64,000 nt of DNA from positions 310,001 through 374,000 of the forward strand of contig NZ_NHOT01000002.1 in assembly GCF_002197755.1 (NCBI RefSeq). Direction: 5' to 3'. The position numbers and the translations under genes were made by a program. The notes below the pieces were generated by a model. The model saw nothing but the letters and a program-made list of their open reading frames with translations, was not told the origin of the DNA and did no database searches. Shown in pieces: positions 63,408-64,000 of this stretch (position 1 is the stretch's first letter; each line of letters opens with the position of its first letter). Source of the DNA: Pedobacter sp. AJM (GTDB taxonomy: Bacteria > Bacteroidota > Bacteroidia > Sphingobacteriales > Sphingobacteriaceae).

Positions 63408-64000
63408 ATGAAAATCGACAATCAAAATTTGTACAAAAAGGTAATTGAACTACTCAACCAAGCCAGACAAAGCATAGTACAAACTATTAACAATACAATG
63501 GCCATGACCTACTTCGAAATTGGTAAAATGATTGTAGAAGAAGAGCAGCATGGTAAAGAAAAATCTGAATATGGAAAACAAGTTTTAAAGGAACTTTCAG
63601 AAAAGTTAGTCAATGAATTTGGCAAGGGCTTTTCGGAAACTAATTTAAAGCAAATGCGGCAATTTTATATCAATTATTCAATTCGTCAGACGGTGTCTGA
63701 CCAATTCAAACTTACCTGGTCTCACTATCTTAAACTCATGAGGATAGCTGATTTGAATGAGCGTAATTTTTACGAAATAGAAGCCATAAAAAATAATTGG
63801 AGCTTACGAGAATTACAACGCCAATATGATTCTGCATTATATACGCGTTTAGCCTTAAGTAAGAATAAGAAAGAAGTGATTTCTCTTGGACAAAAAGGTC
63901 AGATCATTGAGAAAAACAAAGATTTAATAAAAGACCCTTATATTTTAGAATTTTTAGGCCTGCCAGATAAAAGTTTCTACTCTGAAAGCGATTTAGAGCA
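63408..64000 (+). CDS. DUF1016/YhcG-type PD-(D/E)XK nuclease, C-terminus cut by window edge
   Basis: From the ATG at 63408 the frame is open to the window end (197 codons). The visible part is the DUF1016 N-terminal domain: KVIELLNQARQSIVQTINNT, YFEIGKMIVEEEQHGKEKSE, YGKQVLKELSEKLVNEFGKG, FSETNLKQMRQFY, then LTWSHYLKLMRI and the linker before the nuclease domain (KDPYILEFLGLPD). In full-length members a PD-(D/E)XK nuclease domain follows. They occur as accessory genes, often near restriction or mobile loci, so the region beyond the window may be an island. The start comes 45 bp after the previous gene. Confidence 0.88.
   Translation, partial: MKIDNQNLYKKVIELLNQARQSIVQTINNTMAMTYFEIGKMIVEEEQHGKEKSEYGKQVLKELSEKLVNEFGKGFSETNLKQMRQFYINYSIRQTVSDQFKLTWSHYLKLMRIADLNERNFYEIEAIKNNWSLRELQRQYDSALYTRLALSKNKKEVISLGQKGQIIEKNKDLIKDPYILEFLGLPDKSFYSESDLE

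Noticed and set aside
63408-64000. Truncated nuclease gene
   Set aside because: The missing end is due to the window edge; the frame is open to the last base.
1-64000. tRNA or rRNA genes
   Set aside because: I found no cloverleaf with a TTC-type T-loop and no rRNA-like stretch in the spacers; short genes could still be missed by eye.

Overview
The window is chromosomal DNA from a member of the Bacteroidota, most likely a Pedobacter-like Sphingobacteriaceae. The evidence is a SusC/SusD pair, a TamB gene overlapping a lipoprotein-type TamA (TamL), the long form of IspG, TAnnTTTG-type promoter boxes with no clear Shine-Dalgarno sequences, AT-rich intergenic DNA, and a PnuC-family transporter under a TPP riboswitch. 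Most genes are housekeeping. No rRNA, tRNA, CRISPR array, transposase or prophage was recognised.

Layout. 1-2060: a TPR membrane protein (cut by the window edge), an OmpR-type response regulator and a sensor kinase, read leftwards. 2208-8010: a heme precursor cluster, hemA - hemCD (one fused gene) - hemB - hemL. 8115-12782: a DoxX-like protein, an alpha/beta hydrolase, an MscS channel and ispG. 12844-15280: a DUF4143 AAA ATPase gene broken by nested tandem duplications. 15174-18259: an envelope-stress-like set (RDD, LiaF-like, PspC) and a short-chain dehydrogenase. 18404-21964: MlaE/MlaF lipid transport, an rRNA methyltransferase and an unknown lipoprotein. 22041-24071: an acyl-CoA dehydrogenase-like gene and pnuT with its TPP riboswitch. 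24324-40356: parC, cdd, tamB-tamL, yihY, a hybrid sensor kinase and parE. 40738-48576: two transporters and a SusCD pair. 49118-54016: rhlE, leuS and a small lipoprotein. 54219-59541: ftsX, DUF3098, a DUF2281/PIN toxin-antitoxin pair, uppP, truB, yitT and ribF. 59600-64000: a small membrane protein, a CPA2 antiporter, a DUF2157-like protein and the start of a DUF1016 nuclease.

Two unusual things stand out. First, the DUF4143 ATPase gene carries a tandem duplication with a 613-bp basic unit, made across a 15-bp microhomology. Each copy also has its own internal duplication (97 bp and 214 bp). Both internal duplications end at nearly the same site, carry the same four-A filler and shift the frame just before the nuclease-like core. 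Deleting the 97-bp repeat would restore a 398-aa protein, so this may be a reversible switch, a decaying gene or an assembly artefact.

Second, at least ten places carry short elements built of units exactly 7 nt long around an AGT (or inverted ACT) core. Unit sequences differ from locus to locus but the 7-nt register holds. Several have inverted arms. They lie directly after stop codons (hemB, hemCD, the LiaF-like gene, leuS, the CPA2 antiporter), in frame inside ispG, leuS and ribF, and inside a junction of the TPP riboswitch. They resemble the heptanucleotide STRR repeats of cyanobacteria in design; I do not know of a description in Bacteroidota.
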